DNA of 64,000 bases, taken from the NCBI GenBank assembly GCA_963700425.1, contig CAVOXO010000001.1, forward strand, positions 1,860,001-1,924,000, in the 5' to 3' direction. This stretch comes from CAVOXO01 sp963700425 (GTDB lineage: Bacteria; Actinomycetota; Acidimicrobiia; Acidimicrobiales; Microtrichaceae). This document shows positions 50,602 through 59,807 of this stretch, one piece after another. Position 1 is the stretch's first letter. Every line of letters starts with the position of its first letter. Under the pieces are notes generated by a model. It made no database searches, was not told the origin of the DNA, and worked only from the letters and a program-made list of their open reading frames with translations. The position numbers and the translations under genes are program-made.

Positions 50602-51550
50602 TCAGGAACCGAACGACTCACGGATGTTGAGCGCTGCGGGTCCCAACACGACCACGAAGAGGGCGGGGAAGATGCAGAACACCATGGGGATGAGCATCTT
50701 GACCGGTGCCTTCTGCGCCTTCTCCTGTGCCAGCTGACGACGCTTGATGCGCATCTCCTCGGACTGGGCCCGGAGGACCCGCCCGATGGACACGCCGAAC
50801 GTGTCGGCCTGGATGATGGCGAGTACGAACGACCGGACCTCTGGGATGTCGATCCGCTCGTCCATGGCACGCATGGCGTCGGATCGCGAGGCTCCGGCCC
50901 GGGACTCGCCGAGCATCCGCGCGAATTCGTCGCTGAGCGAACCCGGCACCGCTTCGATCACCCGATCGAGAGCTTGTTCGAAGCCGAGACCCGCTTCCAC
51001 CGAGATGGTGAGCAGGTCCAGGACGTCGGGCAGCGAACGGAGGATGGAGCTCTGGCGCTCCTCCACCTTCCGACTCAGCGTGATGTCGGGGTACATCGAG
51101 ATGGCGAAGCCGAGGAACAGCGACGTACCGAGGCGGACGATTCCCGATCCGGGAATGAGATGGATGAAGAGGTTTGCGACCCCGATGCCGATGCCCAACG
51201 GCACGAGCACGGACTTCATGGCAAGGAACCGATCGACGGCCTCGGGGCTGTGCAGGCCGGCGTGGACGAACTTCGACCTCACCTTGTCGGCGTATCCGGT
51301 CGGAGTGAGCCGTCGGCCGAGGTCGGTCAGCTTCTGGACCGCGGGCAGCAGCGCCCGGGTGTTGATCGATTCGGCCAGCTTCTCCTCTCGGAGGTTGGCC
51401 GGTCCGCCCGACTCGAGGTCGTAGCTGTCGATGCTCGACAACGTCTCGCGTACCACCTTGCGGTCCTCGAGCCTGCTGAGGAAGACGAACACGGCACTCG
51501 CCGATCGCGCCGGCCACCAGGAGGAGGGGAAGGAACAGTCCAGAACTCAT
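50602..51550 (-). CDS. tadC: TadC-like pilus assembly membrane protein, one frameshift near its start
   Basis: Inner-membrane platform protein of the Tad pilus (T2SSF domain). From 51492 one frame gives VFVFLSRLEDRKVVRE through LPDVLDLLTISVEAGLGFEQALDRVIEAVPGSLSDEFARMLGESRAG, VRSFVLAIIQADTFGVSIGRVLRAQSEEMRIKRRQLAQEKAQKAPVKMLIPMVFCIFPALFVVVLGPA. The N-terminal helix MSSGLFLPLLLVAGAIG from ATG 51550 is in another frame, and joining them gives one continuous helix. The shift lies near 51495-51505, and the total span is 3n+1 bases. If GTG 51492 were the true start, the first helix would be truncated. Confidence 0.87.
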
Positions 51551-51551
51551 G

Positions 51552-53480
51552 TCACACCTCGATCGTGATGGTCTTCTTCATCCACAGGAAGCCGATCACC
51601 ATGAGGATGGCGGCTCCGATCAGAAGGAAGAGTCCGGGTCCGCTGAACAACTTCGAGACGTACTCGGTGTTCATGACGTACATGACAACCCCGAGGCCGG
51701 GGGGAAGGAATCCGAGGATGATGGCGCTCATGCGGCCTTCTGCGGTCAGCGACAGCACGTCGCGGCGCAGTCGTTCCCGCTCGGTCATCGTGTCGGCCAC
51801 CGTCAACAACAGTTCGGCCAGGTTGCCGCCGACCTCCCGCTGGATGCGGATGGCCATGACGGCCCACTCGAAGTCGTCACTCTGCATGCGCAGAGCCACC
51901 GACTCGAGAGCCTGTTCGAGGGGTCGACCCAGTCGGGCCTCGGTGACGGCTCGACGGAGCTCCTTGCCCATCGGCTCCTCGATCTCGGTGGAGACCGCTT
52001 CGAAGCCCTGGGAGATGGAGTAGCCGGCCCGCAGGGTGCCCGCCAACAGGTGCAACATGTCGGGGAGCAGTCCGTTGAACTTCTTCTTCCGGCGGTTGGC
52101 CAGGAAGTTGATGATCGCGCTGGGGAGGATGGCGGAGATGACCGCCACCACCAGGACCACGAGGATGTTGCCGGTCAGCACCAGGGCCAGGACGGCGGAG
52201 ATGCCGGCCGCGGCGAGGTAGAAGAACAGTGCCTCCGCGGCGCGGAGTGGAAGGTCGGCGCGCTCGAGGGCGGCCTCGACCCTGGCCAGCATCCCGCCCC
52301 GTTCGGCGATGCCGCCGGTCACCTCGACGGCACGCTTGAGGAAGGCCGTGTTGGCGAGGCTGTCGTCCTCGACATCGCCCTCGACGCCGACGACTCCGTA
52401 GGTCTCGTCGTAGTGCCTCAGCGCGAACTGGAGGTTGTCGTTGCGCTTCATCGCCAGCAGGCCGACGGCCATGACCATGCCGCCGACGGCCAGGGCCCCG
52501 AAGATGGCGATCACGAAGCGGATCAACCCGGAGCCGAAGAACCCTCCCGATCCGGTCTCGGTGTCGACGAATGCGAGGGCGTCGGGACCGGTGGACGTGA
52601 TTCCGGGCCGGAACGACGCCACCAGCTCGTCGCCGCTGATGTCGGCCTGCAGCGAGGCGAACTCGCCCTCGATGACAGGCGGCTCGACGACGGTGTAGCG
52701 GTACTGACCCGCTACACGCTCGTTGACCGCGGCGACCATGGCCTCGATCTCGGTGTCGGGGCCGGTCTGGAACGTACCGCCCGCCGCCTGGGCCCACTGC
52801 TCCAGCTCCGCGGCGTTCACCGTCGTGCCGCTCACCGCGATCACGTGGGGGGTGACACCGTAGGTGCGCATCGAGGCGAGCGCGGACGAGTAGGTGTTGG
52901 TACTGCCGCCGTCCGCCGAACCGGCGATGACGACGAGATTGCGTTGGGCTGGACCCGAGTCCGAGAGCAGTTCGCCGCCGAGCCAGATTCCGTCCCACAG
53001 CGACGAGGTGCCCCCGCGCACGAGAGCGTCGGCCGACTGGGTCACCGCGGAGGCGTTGGTGGTGAGCTTGACCGAGGTCTTGGCGCCCCCGGCGGTGGAC
53101 ACCAGGCCCGCCTCCACGAACGATCCCTCACCCGGCGCCATCGATGCCACGGACTCCTTGGCGAGCTGGACGGTCCCGTTGAGCGCCGTGTCGGAGTTGT
53201 CGATCACGATGATGCCCGCGGTCGGGACCCCGCTGTCGGTGAGCGGCTCCACTGTCGCGTCGTAGGCGGCCCCGTCGATGGTGACCTGAGCGGACTCTCC
53301 GGGGGGCTCGGATGCGAAGACGTCGATGACGACTCCACCGTCACGGGCGTCGACCGAGCGGAATTCGGCGGGCGTGAAACCGCCGATCGCCGACGATGCG
53401 GGCATCGCCACGGCGAGGCCCGTCAGCACCACTGCGCCCCCGAGGAGCGATCGGATTCGTCTCATTCGTCGACCGCTCAT
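51552..53480 (-). CDS. tadB: VWA-like domain fused to TadB pilus assembly protein
   Basis: 642 residues. Signal peptide (about 6-31, ending MPASSA), then an extracytoplasmic region of about 230 residues with a von Willebrand A-like layout. IIVIDNSDTALNGTVQLAKESV stands for the DxSxS strand, followed by RGGTSSLWDGI and NLVVIAGSADGGSTNTYSSALASMRTYGVTPHVIAVSG; the MIDAS site is only partly kept. After a helix (FVIAIFGALAVGGMVMAVGLLAM) comes the TadB/T2SSF part: LPDMLHLLAGTLRAGYSISQGFEAVSTEIEEPMGKELRRAVTEARLGRPLEQALESVALRMQSDDFEWAVMAIRIQREVGGNLAELL. ATGA overlap with tadA. Confidence 0.9.
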   Translation of the reverse strand: MSGRRMRRIRSLLGGAVVLTGLAVAMPASSAIGGFTPAEFRSVDARDGGVVIDVFASEPPGESAQVTIDGAAYDATVEPLTDSGVPTAGIIVIDNSDTALNGTVQLAKESVASMAPGEGSFVEAGLVSTAGGAKTSVKLTTNASAVTQSADALVRGGTSSLWDGIWLGGELLSDSGPAQRNLVVIAGSADGGSTNTYSSALASMRTYGVTPHVIAVSGTTVNAAELEQWAQAAGGTFQTGPDTEIEAMVAAVNERVAGQYRYTVVEPPVIEGEFASLQADISGDELVASFRPGITSTGPDALAFVDTETGSGGFFGSGLIRFVIAIFGALAVGGMVMAVGLLAMKRNDNLQFALRHYDETYGVVGVEGDVEDDSLANTAFLKRAVEVTGGIAERGGMLARVEAALERADLPLRAAEALFFYLAAAGISAVLALVLTGNILVVLVVAVISAILPSAIINFLANRRKKKFNGLLPDMLHLLAGTLRAGYSISQGFEAVSTEIEEPMGKELRRAVTEARLGRPLEQALESVALRMQSDDFEWAVMAIRIQREVGGNLAELLLTVADTMTERERLRRDVLSLTAEGRMSAIILGFLPPGLGVVMYVMNTEYVSKLFSGPGLFLLIGAAILMVIGFLWMKKTITIEV

Positions 53481-54862
53481 CCGCGACCCACCGCCTTCCG
53501 ACCCATTTCTGTCGATGCGAAGACCTCGGGACCCATGCGGATGCCCTGATCTGCGAGCTTCTCGGTGAACTTCGGCCGGACGCCGGTCGCCTTGAGGTGT
53601 CCCTTGTACTTGCCGTCGTCGTCGACGCCCATGGCGAAGTCGAACAGGAACACGTCCTGGAGGGTGATCACGTCGCCCTCCATGCCCTGGACCTCGGTGA
53701 TGTGGGTGATGCGACGGGAACCGTCACGCAGGCGACTGAGCTGCACGATGAGATCGACCGCGCCCGACACCTGTTCACGGATCGCCCGAACCGGGAGGTC
53801 GAAGCCCGCCATCAGCACGAGGGTCTCGAGACGGGCCAGGGCGTCACGGGGGGTGTTGGCGTGGAGCGTGGTCAGCGAGCCGTCGTGGCCCGTGTTCATG
53901 GCCTGCAACATGTCGAGCGCCTCGCCGGAACGACACTCACCGATGACGATCCGGTCGGGCCGCATACGCAGCGAGTTCTTGACCAGGTCGCGGATGGCGA
54001 CCTCGCCTCGACCCTCGACGTTGGGCGGGCGGGACTCCAGACACAGGACGTGGTCCTGGTGGAGCTGGAGCTCCTTTGCGTCCTCGATGGTGACGATCCG
54101 CTCGTCGGAGGGGATGAACGACGACAGCACGTTCAGCAGCGTCGTCTTACCGGAACCGGTTCCTCCCGACACGATGACGTTGAGCTTTCCCACGACGCAG
54201 GCCTGGAGGAAACGGGCACCGTGGACGTTCAGGGACCCGAAGCGGATCAGATCGTCGACCTGGAGCGGGTCGGTGGCGAACTTACGGATGGTGAGGAAGG
54301 GGCCGTCGATGGCCAGTGGCTGGATGACCGCGTTCACACGGGAGCCGTCGGGGAGGCGGGCGTCGACCATGGGCGTCGACTCGTCGATACGCCGTCCGAT
54401 CTGGGAGACGATCTTGTCGATGACCCGGCGCAGGTGGTCGGCGTCGGCGAACGAGGTGTCGTCGCGGGTCAGCTTGCCACCGCGTTCCACGTAGACCTTG
54501 GAAGGACCGTTGACCATGACCTCGGTCACGCCCTCCTCGTTGAGGAGCTTGTCGATCGGTCCGTATCCCAGGATGTCGTCGGAGACGTCCTGGATCAGCT
54601 GGGCCTTGTCGGACGCCGAGAGAGGTGCCCGCTCCTGGGCGAGGATCGCCATGAGCTGCTCGTGGACCCGTTTGCGGAGCTCCTCGCCCGACAGACGGTT
54701 GTCGTAGAGGATCGGCCCGAGCTCCTCGATGAGGTGACTGTGGATCCTGTTCCGCAGTTCGTCCATGACCGGGTCCCGGCGCGTGAACTGCCCATTGCCG
54801 GCGGCGGGCTGTTCCGGCTCATCGCCGGAACCGGCATCGTGAAGGCGCTGGTAGAGGGACAC
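53477..54862 (-). CDS. tadA: TadA/CpaF secretion ATPase
   Basis: Hexameric motor of the Tad pilus. 461 residues: N-terminal linker, all-alpha/beta domain with ILGYGPIDKLLNEEGVTEVMVNGPSKVYVERGGKL (CpaF signature), RRIDESTPMVDARLPDGSRVNAVI and IRKFATDPL. The RecA-like domain has Walker A SGGTGSGKTTLLN, IVTIEDAKELQL, the Walker B/Asp box region RMRPDRIVIGECRSGEALDMLQAMNTGHDGSLTTLHANTPRDALARLE. GTG start. Coupled to tadB and 53 bases after tadZ. Confidence 0.95.
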   Translation of the reverse strand: MSLYQRLHDAGSGDEPEQPAAGNGQFTRRDPVMDELRNRIHSHLIEELGPILYDNRLSGEELRKRVHEQLMAILAQERAPLSASDKAQLIQDVSDDILGYGPIDKLLNEEGVTEVMVNGPSKVYVERGGKLTRDDTSFADADHLRRVIDKIVSQIGRRIDESTPMVDARLPDGSRVNAVIQPLAIDGPFLTIRKFATDPLQVDDLIRFGSLNVHGARFLQACVVGKLNVIVSGGTGSGKTTLLNVLSSFIPSDERIVTIEDAKELQLHQDHVLCLESRPPNVEGRGEVAIRDLVKNSLRMRPDRIVIGECRSGEALDMLQAMNTGHDGSLTTLHANTPRDALARLETLVLMAGFDLPVRAIREQVSGAVDLIVQLSRLRDGSRRITHITEVQGMEGDVITLQDVFLFDFAMGVDDDGKYKGHLKATGVRPKFTEKLADQGIRMGPEVFASTEMGRKAVGRG

Positions 54863-54915
54863 GGCTTGGTCTCCTTGAGGATTCGGACAGGGAAGGGCGA
54901 GAACGGTGAACTGCG

Positions 54916-56343
54916 TCAGTGGTTCGCAGCTGTACGGGCGACGAACTGCTCGGCGAGCTGCTGGATCGACTTGGACACACCCGACTTCGGTGCGTGGAGC
55001 ACCACGGGAACGCCCTTGTTGACCGACTGGGGAACGAGTACGTCGGAGGGGATCAGGGCGTCGGCCTTGACCTGGAGCGTCCGCTCGACCTCGGAGATGT
55101 CGAGCTTCACCTTCGAATTGGAGCGGTTCAGGACCAGCATCAACTTGTCCATCGGCGTGTTCAACAGACGGAGGGTCTGGAGCCCGATCTTGACGTTCTT
55201 GATGTTGGGGATGTCCATGCCGGCCACCAGGACGACCTTGTCGGACACCTCCACCAGGCCGAGGACCACGTCGTTGAAATAGGCCGGAGTGTCGACGACG
55301 ACATAGCCGCAGAACTCGCGGAGCTTGTCGACGATGGCGACCATCTCCGCCGCGCCGACCTGATCGGCGAACGCCGGCTCGAGCGGCGCGGGCATCACCT
55401 TGATTCCCGACGGTTCGTGGGAGACGAGAAGGCTGTCGAGAAGGGCCGCGTCCATCCGCTCGATGTGGGACACCGCATCCACGATGGTGTGGTGGGGGGT
55501 CAACTTGAGCATCACGGCGACGTCACCGAACTGAAGGTCGGCGTCGACGAGGCACACGGGCTTGCCGGACTTCTGGTGGAGGGCGATCGCCAGATTCGTG
55601 GCGATGACGGACTTGCCGGCGCCGCCCTTCGTCGAGAACACCGTGATGACCTCACCCAACTCACCGCCGAGATCGGGAAGCGAGTCCGACGGAGGTTCCG
55701 AGACGCCCGATGCCGAACGCCGCGGCGTGGTGTCGAGGGTCACGGCCACTCTCTGGACGGCGCTGGTGAGCTGGGAGGCGTCGCCGCCCAGGGTCAGCAC
55801 GTCCTTGACCCCTGATCGCAGGGCCTGTTGGAGAAGCGATGTGGTGAGCTCCTCGACGACGAGTATCGCTCCGAGGCTCGGGTGGGCGCTGATGAGGCGC
55901 TCGGCGACGGCGAGGTCGCCGCTGCCCGCGCAGGACGGTCCGAGGATGACCACCACCGGAACCGACGTGGTCATCCTGCCCGCCAACTCCTCGACCGTGG
56001 CGAAGGGCGTTCCGCCTTCGCCGAGGAGCTGCATGAGCCGGTCACGCACCTGCGTCTGGGCCTCCACCACTGCGATGGAGATCCGGATGGCGCTGGTGGG
56101 AACCGCCCCGGCAGGCGCCTGAGCGGTCGGCGCCGCGTCGGGCGTCGCATAGGGATCGTGGGCGTGATCGCCCGACTCCTCACCGAAGAAGTTCGATGAA
56201 TAGGGATCACTGCCGCCCATCCCACCCGTCGAGGCGGCATCGAAGCCGGCCGAGGGGTCGTGGGGTCCGTCGGTTGAGCCCGCCGGACCCTGGTTCGGGT
56301 CGGAGAACGACCCGGACTCGGGCTGCCAGGTGAAGTCGGTCAT
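54916..56343 (-). CDS. tadZ: TadZ/CpaE-like pilus localisation ATPase
   Basis: 475 residues. A disordered Gly/Pro/Asp-rich N-terminus (about 1-85) is followed by a receiver-like domain (about 88-205, VVEAQTQVRDRLMQLLGEGG ... VPVVVILGPSCAGSGDLAVAERLI; no phospho-acceptor Asp) and a MinD/ParA ATPase: deviant Walker A FSTKGGAGKSVIATNLAIAL, VCLVDADLQFGDVAVML, VVVDTPAYFNDVV. Probably places the Tad machine at one cell site. ATG 56343 shares one base with the cpaB stop; GTG 56346 is an alternative. Confidence 0.92.
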   Translation of the reverse strand: MTDFTWQPESGSFSDPNQGPAGSTDGPHDPSAGFDAASTGGMGGSDPYSSNFFGEESGDHAHDPYATPDAAPTAQAPAGAVPTSAIRISIAVVEAQTQVRDRLMQLLGEGGTPFATVEELAGRMTTSVPVVVILGPSCAGSGDLAVAERLISAHPSLGAILVVEELTTSLLQQALRSGVKDVLTLGGDASQLTSAVQRVAVTLDTTPRRSASGVSEPPSDSLPDLGGELGEVITVFSTKGGAGKSVIATNLAIALHQKSGKPVCLVDADLQFGDVAVMLKLTPHHTIVDAVSHIERMDAALLDSLLVSHEPSGIKVMPAPLEPAFADQVGAAEMVAIVDKLREFCGYVVVDTPAYFNDVVLGLVEVSDKVVLVAGMDIPNIKNVKIGLQTLRLLNTPMDKLMLVLNRSNSKVKLDISEVERTLQVKADALIPSDVLVPQSVNKGVPVVLHAPKSGVSKSIQQLAEQFVARTAANH

Positions 56344-57197
56344 CACTGACCGTCCGTGGCCGCTGCGGGGTCCACGCCGTAGGGAGTGTTGCCACCCACA
56401 CCGGGGAGGGGCAGCGGCTGCAGCGTGGCAGGGATCGGGGTGGGCTCGTAGTCCTGACGGATCAGCGTCATGTAGATCGAGCTGGAGGTCGATGCCAGGG
56501 CGATGACCTGAGCGGCGTCCTGGGGCACCTCGAAGGTGACGAGGTCGGAGCTGACCGGAGCGGTGGTGGCGGTGGTGTCACCATCGGCGACGGCCACCGG
56601 GGTGCCCAGCGACTGCCCGATGGCCAGAACCCGGGCCTTCTGGTAGAGGAGGCCCATGCACTCGGGAGTCGCGGCCGCTGCGGTCTCACCGTCGGCGGGA
56701 ACCGCGGTACCGATCGACGTGCCGTCGAGGCCACACGGCCCCTTGGCCATCAGGTTGACGTAGTCGCCGGGCCGCATGAGGCCGGCGACGCCGCGAACCT
56801 GGTCGGTCGAGATCGTGATGGCGACCATGCCGGCGTCCAACACGTTGCTGTTCGTGTCCTGGGTCGAGTTGGGGTCTGCGAACATCGACTGGGTGATGAT
56901 GGTTCCCGGCTGAACGTCGATGGTGGCGACCTGACCCTTGATGTCCTCCGGTCGAGTGACCGAGTCGGCGGGGAGGTCGGAGTTCCTCCGCTCACCCAGG
57001 CCGATGACCCCTCCCTCGATGAGGGAGTTGGAGTCCGCACCACGCAGGATCGGGCCCTTGGCGATGACGACCGAGACGAGCTGGGTGTCTCCCTCGACCT
57101 TCTTCTCGATTCCGCCGACATAGCTGAAGATCAGCAGTGCGGCGATCGCACCGACCACCAGGGCGGCAATCAGAATGAGTGTTCTGCGAGAACTCAC
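56343..57197 (-). CDS. cpaB: CpaB/RcpC-like Tad pilus assembly protein
   Basis: 284 residues, first gene of the Tad operon. One N-terminal helix (SSRRTLILIAALVVGAIAALLIFSYVGG), then an SAF domain (VVIAKGPILRGADSNSLIEGGVIGLGERRNSDLPADSVTRPEDIKGQVATIDVQPGTIITQSMF) and the RcpC domain (VAITISTDQVRGVAGLMRPGDYVNLMAKG, LVTFEVPQDAAQVIALASTSSSIYMTLI). GTG at 57197 with GAGG five bases upstream gives this compact N-terminus. The longer frame up to 57362 adds non-conserved residues. Confidence 0.9.
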   Translation of the reverse strand: MSSRRTLILIAALVVGAIAALLIFSYVGGIEKKVEGDTQLVSVVIAKGPILRGADSNSLIEGGVIGLGERRNSDLPADSVTRPEDIKGQVATIDVQPGTIITQSMFADPNSTQDTNSNVLDAGMVAITISTDQVRGVAGLMRPGDYVNLMAKGPCGLDGTSIGTAVPADGETAAAATPECMGLLYQKARVLAIGQSLGTPVAVADGDTTATTAPVSSDLVTFEVPQDAAQVIALASTSSSIYMTLIRQDYEPTPIPATLQPLPLPGVGGNTPYGVDPAAATDGQ

Positions 57198-57252
57198 GGC
57201 AACCTCGATCCGTAGAGGAAATGTTTGGGATGTGGGTGTCCGCTTGAATCCG

Positions 57253-57296
57253 CAGCATCGTCTGACACTCGGAACGGAACCATCCCCAGCATCGTC
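57253..57296. repeat. Two 10-bp direct repeats in the Tad operon leader
   Basis: CAGCATCGTC (minus strand GACGATGCTG) occurs at 57253-57262 and 57287-57296, 34 bases apart, in the 258-base gap between cpaB and rpsA. The spacing is about three helical turns, which would suit two protein sites on one DNA face upstream of cpaB. The rest of the gap holds the rpsA hairpin and no gene. Confidence 0.3.
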
Positions 57297-57366
57297 GGCC
57301 GGATGAGCCGTTCTACTTAGCTTTCCGATCCGCTTTTTCCTCGCGACCGTCCGTGAGAGCACGCGA

Positions 57367-57402
57367 CGAGAGGCGGGAATCCCTCAGGATTCCCGCCTCT
57401 CG
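57367..57402. terminator. rpsA terminator hairpin
   Basis: CGAGAGGCGGGAATCC and GGATTCCCGCCTCTCG (16 bp, perfect) around CTCA, 53 bases beyond the rpsA stop on the minus strand. Very stable stem without a following T-run. It separates the rpsA transcript from the Tad operon. Confidence 0.75.
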
Positions 57403-57455
57403 ATCGGCGTTGTGTGCGGGGCGTCCCCAGGGGGATCCCCGGCTTCGCAGGGCGG

Positions 57456-58872
57456 TCAGCCCTCGACGGGACTGTCCGCGACCGGAGCGGCCTCGTCGGC
57501 CACGTCGACCGGCTCAGGCGTCGGTTCGACGTCGTCGGTGGAGTCCGCGGGGGCGGCGCCCGGAGGGGTCTCGCCCGACGTGGCGTAGTACTCCTCCCAC
57601 GCCTCCTGACCCTCGGACGGCGACGCCGGGTCGTACCCGGCACCCACGTAGTTGCCTTCGGAGTCGTAGGCGTGCTCGCCGAAGTGCTCCTGATACTCCG
57701 CCGCGACGATTCCACCCTCCGCGGCCTGCTTGATCGACAGCGAGATCCGCCGGCGTTGGAGGTCGAGATCGATGATCTTCACCCACAGCTCCTCGCCCGG
57801 GGTCACGACCTGTTCGGGCAGGTCGACGTGGTGAGCCGACATCTCCGAGATGTGGACGAGGCCCTCGATCCCGTCGCCGACCTGGATGAACGCACCGAAG
57901 GGAACCAGCTTGGTGACCCGGCCGTAGACCAGTTCGTCGGCCTGGTGGGCCGAGGCGAATTCCTGCCACGGATCCTGCTGGGTGGCCTTGAGTGAGAGGC
58001 TGATCCGCTCGCGGTCCATGTCGACCTCGAGCACCTCGACCTCGATCTCGTCCCCGACGGCGACGACCGAGCCGGGATGGTCGACGTGCTTCCACGACAG
58101 CTCCGAGACGTGGACGAGGCCGTCCATGCCGCCGAGATCCACGAAAGCGCCGAAGTTGACCACCGACGAGACGACGCCCTTGCGGCGCTCGCCCGGTCGG
58201 AGATTGACGAGGAAGTCCTCGCGCTGTTCCTTCTGGGTCTCTTCGAGCCAGGCACGCCGGGAGAGGACGACGTTGTTGCGGTTCTTGTCCAGCTCGATGA
58301 TCTTGGCCTCGATCGAGGTTGCCGATGTAGGGCTGGAGATCGCGGACCCGACGGAGCTCGACCAGGGAGGCCGGAAGGAATCCCCGGAGACCGATGTCGA
58401 CGATGAGGCCTCCCTTGACGACCTCGATGACCGGGCCGGTGACGACGCCGTCGGCTTCCTTGATCGACTCGATCGTTCCCCAGGCCCGCTCGTACTGGGC
58501 CCGCTTCTTGGAGAGGATCAGGCGACCCTCCTTGTCCTCCTTGGTGAGGACGAGCGCCTCGATCTCGTCACCGAGTGACACGATCTCGTTGGGATCGACG
58601 TCGTTGCGGATCGAGAGTTCCCGGCTGGGGATCACGCCCTCGGACTTGTACCCGATGTCGACGAGCACCTCGTCCTGGTCGATCTTGACCACCGAGCCGG
58701 TGACGAGCTGGCCGTCATCGACGCCCACCATGGTCGAGACGTAGAGCGCCTCGAGTTCGTCGTCGCCGACGTCGTAGTCGAGGATCTGGCGGAGTTCGAA
58801 CTCCTCGCTCACGCCGGGCTCGTCGCCGATCTCGCCGGCTTCGGGATTTTCTTCGATGGTGTTGTCGGACAC
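57456..58872 (-). CDS. rpsA: 30S ribosomal protein S1, interrupted by one extra base
   Basis: Four S1 RNA-binding repeats that recruit mRNA to the 30S subunit. From GTG 58872 the protein reads VSDNTIEENPEAG, then repeat 1 (VVKIDQDEVLVDIGYKSEGVIPSREL) and repeat 2 (VIEVVKGGLIVDIGLRGFLPASL ... LQPYIG). There the frame breaks: ATCGGCAACCTCGATCGAGG gives IGNLDRG, while removing one A gives YIGTSIEAKIIELDKNRNNVVLSRRAWLEE, the S1 consensus. Repeats 3 and 4 (VNFGAFVDLGGMDGLVHVSEL; VPFGAFIQVGDGIEGLVHISEM) continue in the second frame. Total 1417 bases is one more than 472 codons. The gene is essential, so a sequence error is likely. Confidence 0.93.
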
Positions 58873-59041
58873 GGATCGCCTACAGGGAATAGAGGGACAG
58901 GGACGCGCCACCTGGGGTCGCACTCGCGACACGCCAGGGAACAGCCCGCCAGGCTAGGGGTCGGGGCGACAGGGAGCAAGACTTCCGCCGGGCGAGAGCG
59001 CCCTGAGCCGCTGATCCAGACGGCCCACCGCACCGAATCGA

Positions 59042-59804
59042 TCAGGCCTGTGGACGACCCGCCACCAGGAGGAACTCCTGGTGGTCGACATCGGGAGGCC
59101 GGGCGGCGTAGTCACCGGGAGCGACGGAGTAGATGTCGATGACCTCCAGACCGCTCCGCACCCCCAACATGTCGAGCTCTCGCGGCGTGTAGCAGGTCGT
59201 CCACAGGTCAACCGGTAGGGACCGGCCTTCGCGATCGCGCACCTCGGTGAGCTCGTGGTTCACACCGGTGGCCGCGTCGAACTCGTCTCCCTCCTCGGCC
59301 CACCGCACCTGGAAATAGGAACTGAAGGCGCTGACCGCGCACCGTCCTCCGGGTCGCAGGGCGCGCCTGATCCCGTCGAGGACGGCGAGATCCGAACCGA
59401 GATTGCGGGGATCGCCCGCTGAAGGGCCCGGGCCCTCCGAGCCCGAAGGCACCCTGACACAGCGAGATCACGGCATCGAAGCGGGCATCGAACTCCATTG
59501 CCCGGGCATCGCCGCGCACGAAGGACGCTTCGCCCGGGGCGTCATCGGAGTCAGCGGTGCCGGCGGCGATCTGCACGAACCGTTCCGAGATGTCGAGCCC
59601 GACGGCGACGTAGCCGCGCCGCGCCAGCTCCCGTACGTGACGGCCCGGCCCACACCCCACGTCGAGCACCGCATCACCCACGTCGAGGCCCAGCATCTCG
59701 ACGAGCGCGTCCACTTCCTGAACCGTGCCCTTGGTGAACGAATACCGGAGATACGCCTCGCCCATGTGATCTGCGAGGGGTTCGAACCAGTGGGTCTCGT
59801 CCAC
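59042..59804 (-). CDS. Class I SAM-dependent methyltransferase, one frameshift
   Basis: Start GTG 59804: MDETHWFEPLADHMGEAYLRYSFTKGTVQEVDALVEMLGL. Then SAM motif I VLDVGCGPGRHVRELARRGYVAVGLDIS, FVRGDARAMEFDARFDAVISLCQGAFGLGGPG. The frame then breaks, and DLAVLDGIRRALRPGGRCAVSAFSSYF and the C-terminus EVIDIYSVAPGDYAARPPDVDHQEFLLVAGRP lie in the next frame. The shift falls in the GC run at 59420-59436, and the span is 3n+1. Restored length is 253 residues. Substrate unknown. It follows polA by three bases. Confidence 0.85.
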
Positions 59805-59807
59805 TTC

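Noticed and set aside
51549..53549. 666-codon plus-strand open frame opposite tadB
   Set aside because: Antisense shadow of a clearly identified gene; repetitive Gly/Asp/Val/Arg composition.
53396..55282. 628-codon plus-strand open frame opposite tadA/tadZ
   Set aside because: Antisense shadow; both minus-strand genes have full motif sets.
57198..57455. c-di-GMP riboswitch in the Tad operon leader
   Set aside because: The conserved GEMM core blocks are absent; only a terminator hairpin and a 10-bp direct repeat are visible.
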